Part shown: in pieces, positions 30,724-42,000 of the stretch
Layout: the number at the start of each line of letters is the position of its first letter
Position numbering within the stretch: the stretch's first letter is position 1
Assembly (NCBI RefSeq): GCF_029542785.1
Contig: NC_083370.1
Coordinates: 1,858,001 to 1,922,000, forward strand
Source: Malassezia japonica
Lineage: Eukaryota; Basidiomycota; Malasseziomycetes; Malasseziales; Malasseziaceae
Direction of reading: 5' to 3'
DNA length: 64,000 bases
Program-made: the position numbers and the translations under genes
The notes under the pieces: model-generated
What the model was told of the DNA's origin: nothing
Database searches by the model: none
Seen by the model: the letters and a program-made list of their open reading frames with translations, nothing else

Positions 30724-33700
30724 ATGTCGCCTCGCGACGATGGTACGTTTCTTCTCGCGCTGCGTGCTAACACGCAACAGAGCCGCCAGGGTCACCCCCT
30801 CCGGCGCTTGCAGAAACCGCGGCCGCAGAAGCCACGGCAGCGGCCCGAAGCCCGCCGCAGCCGATTCCCATCCGCCGCCCGCGCACGACGGACGAGGCGC
30901 TGATGAGCACGCATGGCCTCTGTGCTAGTAGGTCGCCGCTGTCGAACAGCGACGGCGAATACCCCAGCTCGCCCTCGTCCCCGCTGTCGCCGACGAATAG
31001 CGCCCGCCGCGTGTTGGATTCGCGCCATCGCGCCCCGTCCCCGTCGCGTAGCCCGCCGTTTGGCGTGTCGCGGCCGTTGCGGCGCGTCCCATCGCATGGA
31101 TCGCTGCTTGGCGGCGGCCGCGCGTCGCCGCCGAGCGGAAATTGGCTCGCCCACAGCAGCAGCCTCTGGCCCGACGGCCAGTTTAGCGCGTCGACCAACG
31201 CGCGCATCTCGTCGCCACTCACCGAGAATGCGCTCGACGGGCCCGCCGAGTACATTCCCCGCTCGGGCGCACCGACAATGGGGCCCGACGTGGTCAACTC
31301 GGTGTGGATCGAGTCGCCGCCGCACCGGCACCGCACCTCGCCGTCGGGCGAGGGCGAGGCACACCTGAGCCCCTCACCGGTGCTCTCGGGGAGCAGCAGC
31401 AACGAGTCACCCTCGGACAAGATCAGCCTCGGCTTTCCCCGCCTCTCATCGCTCTCGCTCAGCGGCTCGCCCCCCGTCTCGCTCGAGCACGGGCGCGCGT
31501 CGCCTTCGAACGCCAACGAGCTCTCCTCGTCGCCCCGCAGCCCGTCGTTGCACGCCGGCAACTCGCCGGAAAGCCCGCCCAAGGTGCGCAGCAACATTGC
31601 GCTGCCGCCGCGCTCGGGCTACTCGCTCAGCGACGACTCGGACTCGGTGCGCTCCGAGACCGACGGCTCGAACGGCTCCGGCGTCAGCAGCTCCGGCTCG
31701 GGCTCGGAAAACGAGCATGAGAATGGAGGGAATGACGACGACGACGACGACGACGACGAAAGCGACGCGCGCCTACGCCGCTGGCAGATGGCGCGCGCCG
31801 CAAGCCAAGACCGCACGGAACGTGGCGGAGACGACACGCAATTTGAGAACTCCTCGTTCGAAGACGATGATACCAGTAACGACGCCGATGCCGAGGACGA
31901 GGCGTCGCGCGAGGTGCGCAAGCCCGTGCCGATTGTCCCTCCGGCCGTGGACGAGACAGAAGACACGCCGATGCACGACTACGCGCCAGACGGCGCCGTG
32001 GACCCGCTGGTGGCGGTCGACAGCCCGACGATCCCCGATACCGAGTCTCTGGAAGACGGACTGAGCAGCCTCGAGCGCATCTTTTTGTTCGCCAAGAGCG
32101 ACATGGCCTACCACCGCGTGCTTGTCTCGCGCTGCCTCGCCGAGTGGATCCGCGAGGTGGACCTGACCGACGCGGTGGAGTATGTGATCCCCCTCCTGAA
32201 CGAGCTCGCGACCGACGAGATCGAGGTGAGCGCCGTCTTTGCGCCGGAACTGGGCCGCCTGATGTGGTTCTTTTTCCGCAACTGCCCGCTGGCCGAGCTG
32301 CAGGAGGAGGAAAGCAGCAACGAGGGCAGCACCGACGAAGAAATCATTCCCCGGCCGCATCTCCCGGTGGGCATCTTTTCCACGCTGCTCTGCGCCTTGC
32401 TCCTGAACCCCAACTCGGCCGTGTCGGGCGCGACGCAGGCATCGATCGTCGAGTACTTCCTGCGCACCAAGCACTACGACGAAGTCGTGGATAACGGCGC
32501 GGCGCCGGACTCGGGCACGACCGAAAGCGCCGAAGAGGTGTCGATGGCCGACCTCGTCGTGCAGGGCACCGCGCGCGAGGGGAAAATGGTGCCGCTGGCT
32601 CCGTACCACTTTGGCCGCGCGGCGCGCAACGCGGTGCTCAACGAGCTCTTTGAAAATGTGGCGATCGCCATCTCGCGCTTCGACGGAAGCGATTCCCGCT
32701 CGCAGCAGAGCGAGGACGTACTGCCGACGAGCGCGAGCGGCGCACCGGCAGGCCAGGCGGACGCCACCGGCATCGCTCCTGCCGATTCGCTCCTGAGCCA
32801 GTCGCTGGACCATGGGCAGTACGACGAGGAGTCGGCGCTCGGACGCATGATGTCGGTGAACCTCCTCGCGGCCATCACCGTCGAGGGCGGCTTCACCACC
32901 GAGCAGCTCGCGCTGCGCGTCGTGCCCGAGATCACGAGCTGGCCGCTGGACCCTGCCTTTTTCGTGCGAAAAGAGGTGGCGGCGGCGATTGGCATTATCG
33001 GCAAGGCGCTCGTCGCGCAGCAGAGCAAGGAGAGCTCGGGCTTTGACTACGCCGAGACGGACGCGCCGCAGCGCCTGCTCACCGCGGTGAACCGCGTGCT
33101 GCTGGACCACGTGTGGCAGGTGCGCCAGGCCGCGTGCTACTCGCTCCCCGGCGTCTTTTCGACGCAACCCCACGGCCCCAAGCGGCGCAAAGACCTCGTG
33201 ATTATCATGCGTGCGCTGCACCAGGACGTCTCACCGAATGTGCAGCTCGCCGCGTTCGAAATGATTGGCGAAGTGATCTACCTCTTCCACAACGACCCGA
33301 ATGGCGTGCCGAACGAGCTGGTGAACCTCTTTCTGGGCAGCCCGATGCCCACCAAAGGCGAGACCGAGCGCGCGTACGACCCGTCGGACCTGCTGTGCAA
33401 CCCCGACAAGTCGCTCATCGTCGCGTTCAACTACCCTGCTGTGGTGCTCACGATGGGCGCCGAGCACTGGGGCGAGCTGCGCGAGCTTTATCTGCAGCTT
33501 ACGCACCATGTCTACGAAAATGTGCGCAACTCCCTCGCCGCATCCCTGCACGAGATCGCCAAGCTGATTGGCAGCGACGCAGCGAATGCCGACTTGGTCC
33601 CGGTGGCCGAGCGCTTCCTGCGCGACCCGTGCACGGATGTGACCGCGACGCTGCTCGAGCACATGGACGAGTTCTGGCTCGTGCTGCCGGTGGACACGGC

Positions 33701-34472
33701 CAAGAGCCAGCTCCGCCAGATGCCGATGCTCTGGCTCTCCAACTTTTCGCACGACTGGCGCCTGCGTGAGAGCATTGCGCAGCACATCATGACGCTCGCA
33801 CCGTCGCTGCTCCTCGCGGACGAGGATGGGTGCTTGGTCACGCTCCTGCTCCTCGCGCTGAACGACCCTGTGAATGCACTGCGCACTGTCGGCGTGCAGG
33901 CCGTGCCGGTGACCTATGCCACCTTCCACGCGCAGGACGAGGCGATCGCCGACGGATTTTTGAGCATGATCTGCGACCTGGTCGAGGCAGCCGCCTACCG
34001 CCAGCGCGTCACCTTTTTGCATGTCATCGGCGCTTTGGTCGAGCATGGCATTCCCCGTGCGCGCTTCGAGGCGCTGATTCTGCCGCGCCTCGTGCGCCTC
34101 GCATCCGACGACGTGATCGACGTTCGCATCGCACTGGCGCGCACGACGCGCCAGGTGTGGCTCTCGTCCGATTTATACCCCGAAGGCACGCAGCGCCCAT
34201 CGGACCTCGTGCGCCTCGTTGCATCCTTGGGCCGCAATGCGTGCCTGGATGTTGCAGAGCCCGCCTCCCACCTCCTGCCCGACGCCGAGCGCGCCACCGT
34301 CGCGGCGACACTGCAGGCGTCTCCGCCGCTCCGCCCCAAGACCTTGGAGCTGGGGCCGGCGAGGTCGCTGCTAGATACGACGACCATCCCTTGGCGAGGA
34401 ACCGACTCGCAGGATGCGCCAAGGGATGCAAACCCTGCCGGACAACTCGACATGGAACAAGACACCCCATAG
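30724..34472 (+). CDS. PP4R1-like HEAT-repeat phosphatase regulatory subunit
   Basis: Exons 30724-30742 and 30781-34472 (38-nt intron after codon 6), 1236 residues. The first ~400 residues are Ser/Pro/Asp-rich with a run of Asp codons. From residue ~440 HEAT-type helical pairs begin (SSLERIFLFAKSDMAYHRVLVSRCL, YVIPLLNELATDEIEVSAVF), continuing with FVRKEVAAAIGIIGKALV, HVWQVRQAACYSLPGVF and VQLAAFEMIGEVIYLF, as in PPP4R1 and related PP2A-like scaffold subunits. Partner phosphatase (PP4 or Sit4-like) is inferred. The start Met lies in ACATGT; a start at 30903 would skip the spliced N-terminus. Confidence 0.8.
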
Positions 34473-34555
34473 CGTTGCCAAGCTCAAAAAAACCGCCCAC
34501 ATGGGCTGAATGTGGAGGTTTGGTTCTCCGCACGGCGCATCGTTGGCGGGAGGAC

Positions 34556-37519
34556 ATGGCGGGCCATAGCTACTCCAACTCGAACAGCGTGCGCCCCCGC
34601 ACAGCGCGTCTCCGGCATCTGAGCCTTGATCGGCCGCCGTCTGATGATGCAAATGTGCCAGAAGACGTATCGGTGGCGAGTCGCACCCTGCCAGGGGACG
34701 CCGACGAGGACGAAGAGGAGGACGTCTTTGCATTTGTTCCAAGTACGTCGCACATACTCACCGCAGCCGGTATCAGCGGGGGGGCACACCCAAAAGGACC
34801 TGCCGAGGTCCGGTCGCCGCAGAATGGGCGCGACTGGTCGTTTGACATTCCGCGCGACGAGGAGGATGCGTGGATGGAGGATATGGATAGTGTCAATGTC
34901 GACATGAACCGGCTCTCGGTGCCAATGTCGATCAAGGACCCCCTCATGGACGAGAGCCGCAGTGAGTTTGCCTCGCGCGACGGGCTTTACCCCCGCTTGT
35001 TTAATTCGCGCGACGGGCGGCCCCTCGCGCCGGGGCGCCATGGCGACGTGCGGCCCGCTGAAAAACCTTTTTCCTGGGACGAGTACGATACGGTGGCTGC
35101 TGATGCCATGCCGTCCGTTCATATCGGGCCCCGCGGCTCGCTGCACCGAAGCAAGTCGGTCAGCGGGTACTCGGACGTTCCTGCAACCGTCCATTCGATC
35201 GAGATGGACGACCTTGGAGACGACACGGTGCGGAATAGGCCGGATTCGCGGATGGTATACGAAGGCGAGGACGCAAGTATGCTCCCGACACATACACACA
35301 ACAAAAACGACGCGCCCGCGCCGCCGGAGGACTTTGTGGACACTCCGGGGCCGAGCGAAATTGGCGAGGAGGAAGACTCTCCGTACCCCGAAGTGCGCGC
35401 GTCGGTGTCGAATATCGACGATCCTAGCATGCCAGTCATTACGCTGCGCATGTGGTTCCTTGCGCTGCTGCTCTCGTCGATCGGAGGCGGTGTCAATATG
35501 TTTTTGTCGCTGCGCAATCCGTCGCCGATGCTGTCGCCGGTGATCCTGCAGCTGCTTGCGTACTTCCTCGGCAAGTTTCTTGCGTTGGTGCTGCCAATTG
35601 ACGTGTACCGCCTGCCGCGGTGGCTGGGCGGATTCGAGTTTACGCTGAACCCGGGCGCGTTCAACATCAAGGAGCACACGCTCATCTCGATCATGGTCAA
35701 CATCACCATCGCGCAGGCGTACGCAATCAACTTTATCATGGTCACAGAGCTTCCGCGGTTCTACGGGTCACTGTCTCCGGCCTCGTTCGAGTTCGTCTTT
35801 ACGCTCTGTGCGCAGGTGATCGGTTTTGGCCTCTCGGGTTTCCTGCACCCCTTTCTGGTGTGGCCTGCCAAGATGCTGTGGCCCCAGACGCTGCTCACCT
35901 CGACCATCCTCAATACGCTGCATGCAGAAGAGGAACCGATGGACAAGAGCATTTCGCGGTTGCGCTGGTTCATCTACGTCGGCCTCGGCGCGTGCTTGTA
36001 CAATTTTATCCCGAACTTTTTCATGAACGCCCTCTCCCAGATGTGCTGGACATGCTGGATCGCCAAGGACAATATCAAGTTGAATATTGTCACGGGAGTA
36101 AACGGCATGGGGCTGACGAGTCTGACTTTTGACTGGACGCAGGCAGCCTACCTCAGCTCGCCGCTCGTCACGCCGTGGTGGGCCGAGGTGAATATCTTTG
36201 CCGGGTTCGTCGTCTTCATGTGGATACTCGCACCGGCGCTCTACTTTTCCAACACGATCCAGCTCGCGCACTTTCCCTTCAATGCGGGACAGAGCTTTGA
36301 TCGCTTCGGCAATCCGTACAATCTGCGCAGGGTGCTCGAGCCTGGATCCTTTGCGTTCGTCCAGGAGAACTATGACAACTACTCCAAAATGGTCCTGCCC
36401 AACACCTTCCTCCTCTCGTACTTTGCCGGTTTTGTCGCACTCACCGCCGTGCTCGTGCATGCCGTGCTGAACCACGGCGGAGATATCCTGCGCGGCCTCC
36501 GCGTGCTGCCCCGTCCGCCGGACGACATCCACGCCAAGCTCATGCGCCGCTACAAGGCGGTGCCAATGTGGTGGTACCAATGGATTTTGGTCTTTTGCCT
36601 CATTGCCATCCTGGTCGTGATGGAGTATGCCGATTTGAACATTCGCTCCGGCATGGTGCTGCTCGCGATCATCATTCCCGCTGTGTATGCCTTGCCGAGT
36701 GGCTACATCTTTGCGCTCACTGGACAAATGGTGGGAACCAACGTGGTGAGCGACATTATAGGCGGCTACATGCTCACCGAGCACCCCAAGTCCTTTTTGC
36801 TCTTCAAGTCGCTCTCGGTCCAGACGCTGATCGGATGCCTGTCGTTTACGTCAGACCTCAAAATTGGGCACTACATGAAAGTGCCGCCCCGCGCGGTATA
36901 TGCCGTGCAGCTCGTCGGTACACTGGTAGTGGTGTGCGTGCAGCTCGGCGTAAAGCGGCTGTTGGTCAAGGCGGTGCCCGATCTGTGCACGCCTAACCAG
37001 CAGTACCGCCTGACGTGCCAGGGTCTCAATGTCTACTTCACCTCCTCGCTCGTATGGGGCGTGATTGGGCCACGGCGCATCTTTACCGAGTCCGAGTACC
37101 GCCCGGTGTTGTGGGGCCTCTTCATCGGTGCAATTTTGCCCATCATGGTGTGGCTCGCCAAGCGGAAGTACCCCCGGTCGTGGGTGCGGCTCGTGAGTAT
37201 TCCCGTGTTCTTTACCGGCGCGTCGGTGCTGCCCGCGGCGACTGCAATCAACTTTACCTCGTTTATCGCCGTCGCGTTCGTGTTCCAGTACTGGCTCAAG
37301 CGGCACAACTTCCGCTGGTGGTCCAAGTACAACTTTGTCACGGCCAATGCGCTGGACGCCGGCACGATTCTGTCGGAGCTCATCATCTTTTTCCTGATCC
37401 AGCTCCCCTCTAACGATCGCTGGGATATCCAGTGGTGGGGTAATTCGGTGATGCAAGACACGGCCGACATGCTGCGGACACCGCTCCTACCGATTCCGGA
37501 GAGCGGCCTGGATCTCTAA
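34556..37519 (+). CDS. OPT-family oligopeptide transporter
   Basis: 987 residues, no intron seen. A ~290-residue acidic, Ser-rich cytosolic N-terminus precedes about 14-16 membrane spans. Family signatures: NPGAFNIKEHTLISIMVN, the SLTFDWTQ block, YSGYIFALTGQMVG-like PSGYIFALTGQMVGTNVVSD, LKIGHYMKVPPRAVYAVQL and the LNVYFTSSLVWGVIGPRRIF block near the end. OPT proteins import tetra- and pentapeptides or glutathione by proton symport; the substrate here cannot be read off. The gene lies 83 bp downstream of the PP4R1-like gene. The long regulatory N-terminus is typical of fungal PT-clade members. Confidence 0.93.
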   Translation: MAGHSYSNSNSVRPRTARLRHLSLDRPPSDDANVPEDVSVASRTLPGDADEDEEEDVFAFVPSTSHILTAAGISGGAHPKGPAEVRSPQNGRDWSFDIPRDEEDAWMEDMDSVNVDMNRLSVPMSIKDPLMDESRSEFASRDGLYPRLFNSRDGRPLAPGRHGDVRPAEKPFSWDEYDTVAADAMPSVHIGPRGSLHRSKSVSGYSDVPATVHSIEMDDLGDDTVRNRPDSRMVYEGEDASMLPTHTHNKNDAPAPPEDFVDTPGPSEIGEEEDSPYPEVRASVSNIDDPSMPVITLRMWFLALLLSSIGGGVNMFLSLRNPSPMLSPVILQLLAYFLGKFLALVLPIDVYRLPRWLGGFEFTLNPGAFNIKEHTLISIMVNITIAQAYAINFIMVTELPRFYGSLSPASFEFVFTLCAQVIGFGLSGFLHPFLVWPAKMLWPQTLLTSTILNTLHAEEEPMDKSISRLRWFIYVGLGACLYNFIPNFFMNALSQMCWTCWIAKDNIKLNIVTGVNGMGLTSLTFDWTQAAYLSSPLVTPWWAEVNIFAGFVVFMWILAPALYFSNTIQLAHFPFNAGQSFDRFGNPYNLRRVLEPGSFAFVQENYDNYSKMVLPNTFLLSYFAGFVALTAVLVHAVLNHGGDILRGLRVLPRPPDDIHAKLMRRYKAVPMWWYQWILVFCLIAILVVMEYADLNIRSGMVLLAIIIPAVYALPSGYIFALTGQMVGTNVVSDIIGGYMLTEHPKSFLLFKSLSVQTLIGCLSFTSDLKIGHYMKVPPRAVYAVQLVGTLVVVCVQLGVKRLLVKAVPDLCTPNQQYRLTCQGLNVYFTSSLVWGVIGPRRIFTESEYRPVLWGLFIGAILPIMVWLAKRKYPRSWVRLVSIPVFFTGASVLPAATAINFTSFIAVAFVFQYWLKRHNFRWWSKYNFVTANALDAGTILSELIIFFLIQLPSNDRWDIQWWGNSVMQDTADMLRTPLLPIPESGLDL

Positions 37520-37592
37520 CAAAGTCTTTCAGCCTCCAAGGCACTCTACATATCGCATTGGCAGGTAGCCATAGTATATATTACAGGGTAAA

Positions 37593-38912
37593 TCAGCATT
37601 CTGGGTGAGTCTGGGCGACGTACCAATCCGGTCCCCCCGCCGTGCGACGTGAAACTCGACGCCGAGTCCATACTTCTCCTCGAGAACCGCGAGCTCGTTT
37701 TGAATCTGTGCGCGCAAGTCCACCGGGAGCAGCTTGGGCGCTCCCGCGTGGGCGGCAATGGCCTCGGGCGCAGTGTTAGCCGGCAGGCGGCACGGCGGCG
37801 TGCTCGAGCTCGGAAGCATCATGTCCTTGACGTGGATCACGACGCACTTCATCCCCGCGAGGCACTGGCCTGCTTCTATATCGCCCAGCACGGCATTGCC
37901 CGCGTCCTCGAGCGCACGCAGCTCGTCGTAGAGGTGCCTTGGCGTGAGGTGCCCAAAGAGGTACTCGTTGGGCTGATCAGACCCAAAGCTGCACTCGATA
38001 AAGATCGCGCGTAGCTTGCCTTGCGCTACACGCGGCGCAATGGCCTGCCACATCGCCTGGTTGCGCTGGCTGCCGCCGACTGCATCAGGCTCAACGTCGC
38101 CCATGAACAGCACGTCGCAGTCCAGGACCGTGTGTGTAAAAAGAAAAGCAGTCGACACCGTGGAAGAAATGTGTCCCGAATGGAACGAGCAAGGAGTGGG
38201 GTTCGGTGCGATGATCGGCCGGAACCCGGCCGTGTCGTGCGCCAAGAGTGACATGCCGTGGCTCACGGGATACGGCGTGACCGACAAGACATCGCTGAGC
38301 TTGTACTTCTTTTCCAGTTCCATTCTGTGTGAGCAAGGCGACGTACGGTCGTAAATGGTAAAAGGCCATGGGGTCTTGCTGGTCATACGAGGCCAGTTTT
38401 GGCCAGACGCGTCCGTTAAAGACGCTCAGGATGGTATCTAGGGTGTCTTGCAGCCCGTACACGGGCCGCTGGACGCGCTGTGCGGTCGAGGCCAGCACAA
38501 GCCCAAAGATATGGTCCAGATGCCCGTGAGAGATAAGCGCTTGGTTGACCCACGCGTTGACATGTTCGGCCTGCGCTTCCGGCGAGAGGCCCGGAGGAAA
38601 ATCGGCGTCATGCAGCGGTGATGTCGCGGGATCGCGCAGCAGCTCCACCAGCGATCCGAGCCATGATCCTGCCTCGACAAGTGTCGTGCCCGCGCTCCAG
38701 GGCTGATCGGCAGGCTTCATCAGGTATCCCGAGCAGTTGGTCTCCAGCGGCCCTCCGCCCACACCGAGACACACAAACGAAAAGGCGGGCGCACGCGAAC
38801 CATGGCCCTGTCCATTGGTCAGGGGCTCATTCCCGTGCCTGTCTTCCTGCGCTCGATGCGCGGGAGGTGCGGCGACGTACGACCCCATCTTGCCACCACG
38901 CGTCGTCACCAC
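37593..38912 (-). CDS. PDE1: Class II (low-affinity) cAMP phosphodiesterase
   Basis: Exons 38347-38912, 37624-38324, 37593-37600; introns of 22 and 23 nt; 424 residues. Class II signatures: GVGGGPLETNCSGYL near the N-terminus, the metal-binding SHGHLDH, the FMGDVEPD block and the FIECSFGSDQP block. The enzyme hydrolyses cAMP and tunes PKA signalling. The last intron (GTACGT...CTCACCCAG) leads to an early stop giving the C-terminus GDRIEC; if retained the protein would gain about 24 residues and stop at 37529. The start is uncertain between 38912 and the Met at 38888. Confidence 0.88.
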
Positions 38913-38963
38913 GCGGATCGGGGAAGAGCGTGGAGAGATTGGCAGTGCTCCGATTCGGTCGCT

Positions 38964-38974
38964 GCTGATTGGCT
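38964..38974 (-). promoter_or_regulatory. CCAAT box in GCTGATTGGCT context, upstream of PDE1
   Basis: ATTGG on the plus strand, that is CCAAT read in the direction of PDE1, about 55 bp before its start. The same 10-mer GCTGATTGGC recurs at 49239 and 50275. Confidence 0.4.
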
Positions 38975-39024
38975 ATCGGAGATAGCGCCCGGTCTTAGCA
39001 CACACACAGCTTACGGTACGTATT

Positions 39025-42000
39025 CTATGCCTCGGTCTTTACAGTCGTCGCAGGGGGCTGCTCCACGGCCTCCGGGACGTAAATGCGGTGAGGAATGCTA
39101 CCGGCCCACGGCAGGTACGAGTTGGACATGAGATCCGTGTCGACCTGGGCGGCGCAGGCGCGTCCCTCCTGGATACCCCACACAATCAGCGACTGGCCGC
39201 GACGGCAGTCGCCGGCAGCGTATACGCGGTCGACCGACGTCTTGTAGGGGTGCTTACCCTTGACCGTGTCGGCGAGAATGTTGCTGCGGGCATCTTGCTT
39301 GAGCTCGAGCGACTTGATCGCCTCGTTCTCGGGGCCAAGGAAACCCAGGGCCAGGAAGCAGAGATCGCAAGGGAAGCGCTTCTCGCTGCCCGGCACCTTG
39401 TTCATCTGCCACTTGCCGCTCGCGTCAAGCTCCCACGCAACGCGCACCGTGTTGAGCGCCACGAGCTTGCCGCTCTCGTCGCGCTCAAAGTCGGTCGTCG
39501 AGATGCAGAACTCGCGGGGGTCGCTGCCCCACTTGGCCTTCACCTCCGAGTGACCATAGTCCGTGCGGAAGACACGAGGCCACTGCGGCCAGGGGTTGTT
39601 CGGCGCACGCTCCTCGGGCGGCTGGGGCAGCAGCTCGAAGTTGGTCACCGACGCAGCACCGTGGCGCACCGCAGTACCGATACAGTCGTTACCCGTGTCA
39701 CCACCGCCAATCACGACAACGTGCTTGCCCTTGGCGCTGAGGTAGGTACCCTCCTGCAGCTGGTGCGACAGGAGCGACGCAGTGGTCGAAGTAAGGTACT
39801 CCATAGCAAAGTGCACACCGTCCGCCTCGCGGCCGGGGATCTTGAGATCGCGCGGCCAAGTGGCGCCCGTCGCAAAGACCACCGCGTCGTTCTGCGCGTG
39901 AAGGTCCGCGGCGTCGACGTCACAGCCCACCTCGGTCGAGGTGATGAACTGCACGCCCTCATCGGCCATGAGGTTCACACGGCGGTCGACGACGTGCTTG
40001 TCGAGCTTCATGTTGGGGATACCGTACATGAGCAGACCACCGACGCGGTCCGCACGCTCGTACACCGTCACCGAGTGGCCGGCGCGGTTCAGCTGGTCGG
40101 CGCACGCGAGACCGGCAGGACCCGAGCCGATGACGGCCACCGTCTTGCCGGTGCGCACCTCGGGGATGCGCGGCACCATCCAGCCCTCCTCCCAGGCGCG
40201 GTCGATGATCGCGCACTCGATCGACTTGATGCCGACCGGGCTCTCGATGATGCCCAGCACACAGGCGCCCTCGCAGGGCGCAGGGCACACACGACCAGTG
40301 AACTCGGGGAAGTTGTTCGTCATCAAGAGACGGTTGAGCGCATCGCGCCACTGGCCCTTGAACACGAGGTCGTTCCACTTGGGGATAATGTTGGAGATGG
40401 GGCAACCGCTGTCCGACTGGCAGAAGGGTACACCACAGTCCATGCAGCGCGCGGTCTGCAGCTTGAGCTCGGTGTCGGTGAGACGCTTGGAGAGCTCGCG
40501 GAAGTCCTTCACACGCGCACCCGCGTTGCGGTACGACTCGCCACGACGCTTGTACTTCATAAAGCCGCGCATCTTGTCGAGCTTGCCGGCACGCGCCTGC
40601 GCAAGGTCCTCGTCGAGCATCGCATCCTCCATGTCGGTGACCGACGGCTCGTGCGGCTTGGCATCCTTGTCGGTCTCGTCCTCCGCGGTGATGTCGACCT
40701 GGCTGCCGCGGCGCGAGAGGGTACCGAGAAGGTCGACGTGGCTCGACTTCTTCTTCTCCTCGGCAGCCTTGGCCGCCTGGGCCTCGAGGACCTGCTTGTA
40801 GTCCGTCGGCATGACACGCACGAAGCGGGGCAGGAGGTGGTGGAACTCATGGATGACATGTTCGGCCACCGACGAGCCCGTGTAGTGGCGGTGGTCCTCG
40901 AGCAGGTTGCGCAGCTCCGCAATCTCGTGGGGGTCGCGCACGCTGCCGAGCTCAACCATCTCCATGTTGCACTTCGACGAAAAGTCGCGGTTCATGTCGA
41001 GAACGTAGGCAATACCACCGCTCATACCGGCAGCAAAGTTGCGGCCGGTGCTACCAAGGACGACGACGCGACCACCGGTCATGTACTCACAACCGTGGTC
41101 ACCGACACCCTCGACGACGGCGTGCGCACCCGAGTTACGCACCGCAAAGCGCTCGGCAGCAATACCGGCGAAGTAAGCGTTACCGCGGGTGGCACCGTAC
41201 AGACACGTGTTACCCACAATGACGTTCTCCTCCGGCTTAAAGCTCGACACCTTGGGGGGGTAGACGATCAGGCGACCACCCGACAGACCCTTGCCGACGT
41301 AGTCGTTGGCGTCACCCTCGAGCTCGAGCGTGATACCCGGCGCGAGGAACGCACCGCACGACTGACCGGCACTGCCCTTGGCGTTGATGTGGATCGTGTC
41401 GCGGGGGAGACCCTCCTCACCGAACTGCTTCGAGACGCGGTAGGAGAGGGTCGTACCGAGCGCACGGTCCGTGTTGACCACCTGGCATTCGATCTGCACA
41501 GGCAGACCGCCCTGCAGCGCCGGCTCCGCCTCGTCAATGAATTTGTTGTCGAGACGAATGTACAGCTTGTGGTCCTGCTGGCGCACCTTGTAGGTCGCCG
41601 CACCGGGGCGCATCTCAAACGCAGGCTTGAGCATCGCGCCCAGGTTCAGGTTCGAGGTCTTGGGCGTGCGCAGCGACTCGTCCACGCGGAGCAGGTCCGA
41701 ACGACCCACCATCTCGTTGACGGTACGCAAACCAAGCTTGGCCATGATCGCACGCATCTCCTCGGCGAGGTAGTAGAAGAAGTTGATTACGTGCTCGGGC
41801 TGGCCGGCAAACTTCTCGCGCAGCTTGGGGTCCTGCGTCGCGATACCGACGGGGCAGGTGTTCAAGTGGCACTTGCGCATCATGATACAGCCCATCGAAA
41901 TAAGCGGCGCGGTCGAGAAGCCCCACTCCTCGGCACCGAGCAGACAGGCCATCGCAAGGTCACGACCCGTGCGCAGCTGACCGTCGGTCTGCACAGTCAC

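Noticed and set aside
30451..30795. Minus-strand 114-codon ORF upstream of the PP4R1-like gene
   Set aside because: Overlaps that gene's first exon and intron, has no recognisable family, and its N-terminal part is the reverse complement of the intron.
33830..34555. N-terminal extension of the OPT transporter
   Set aside because: Overlaps the end of the PP4R1-like gene in another frame and has an Arg-rich shadow composition.
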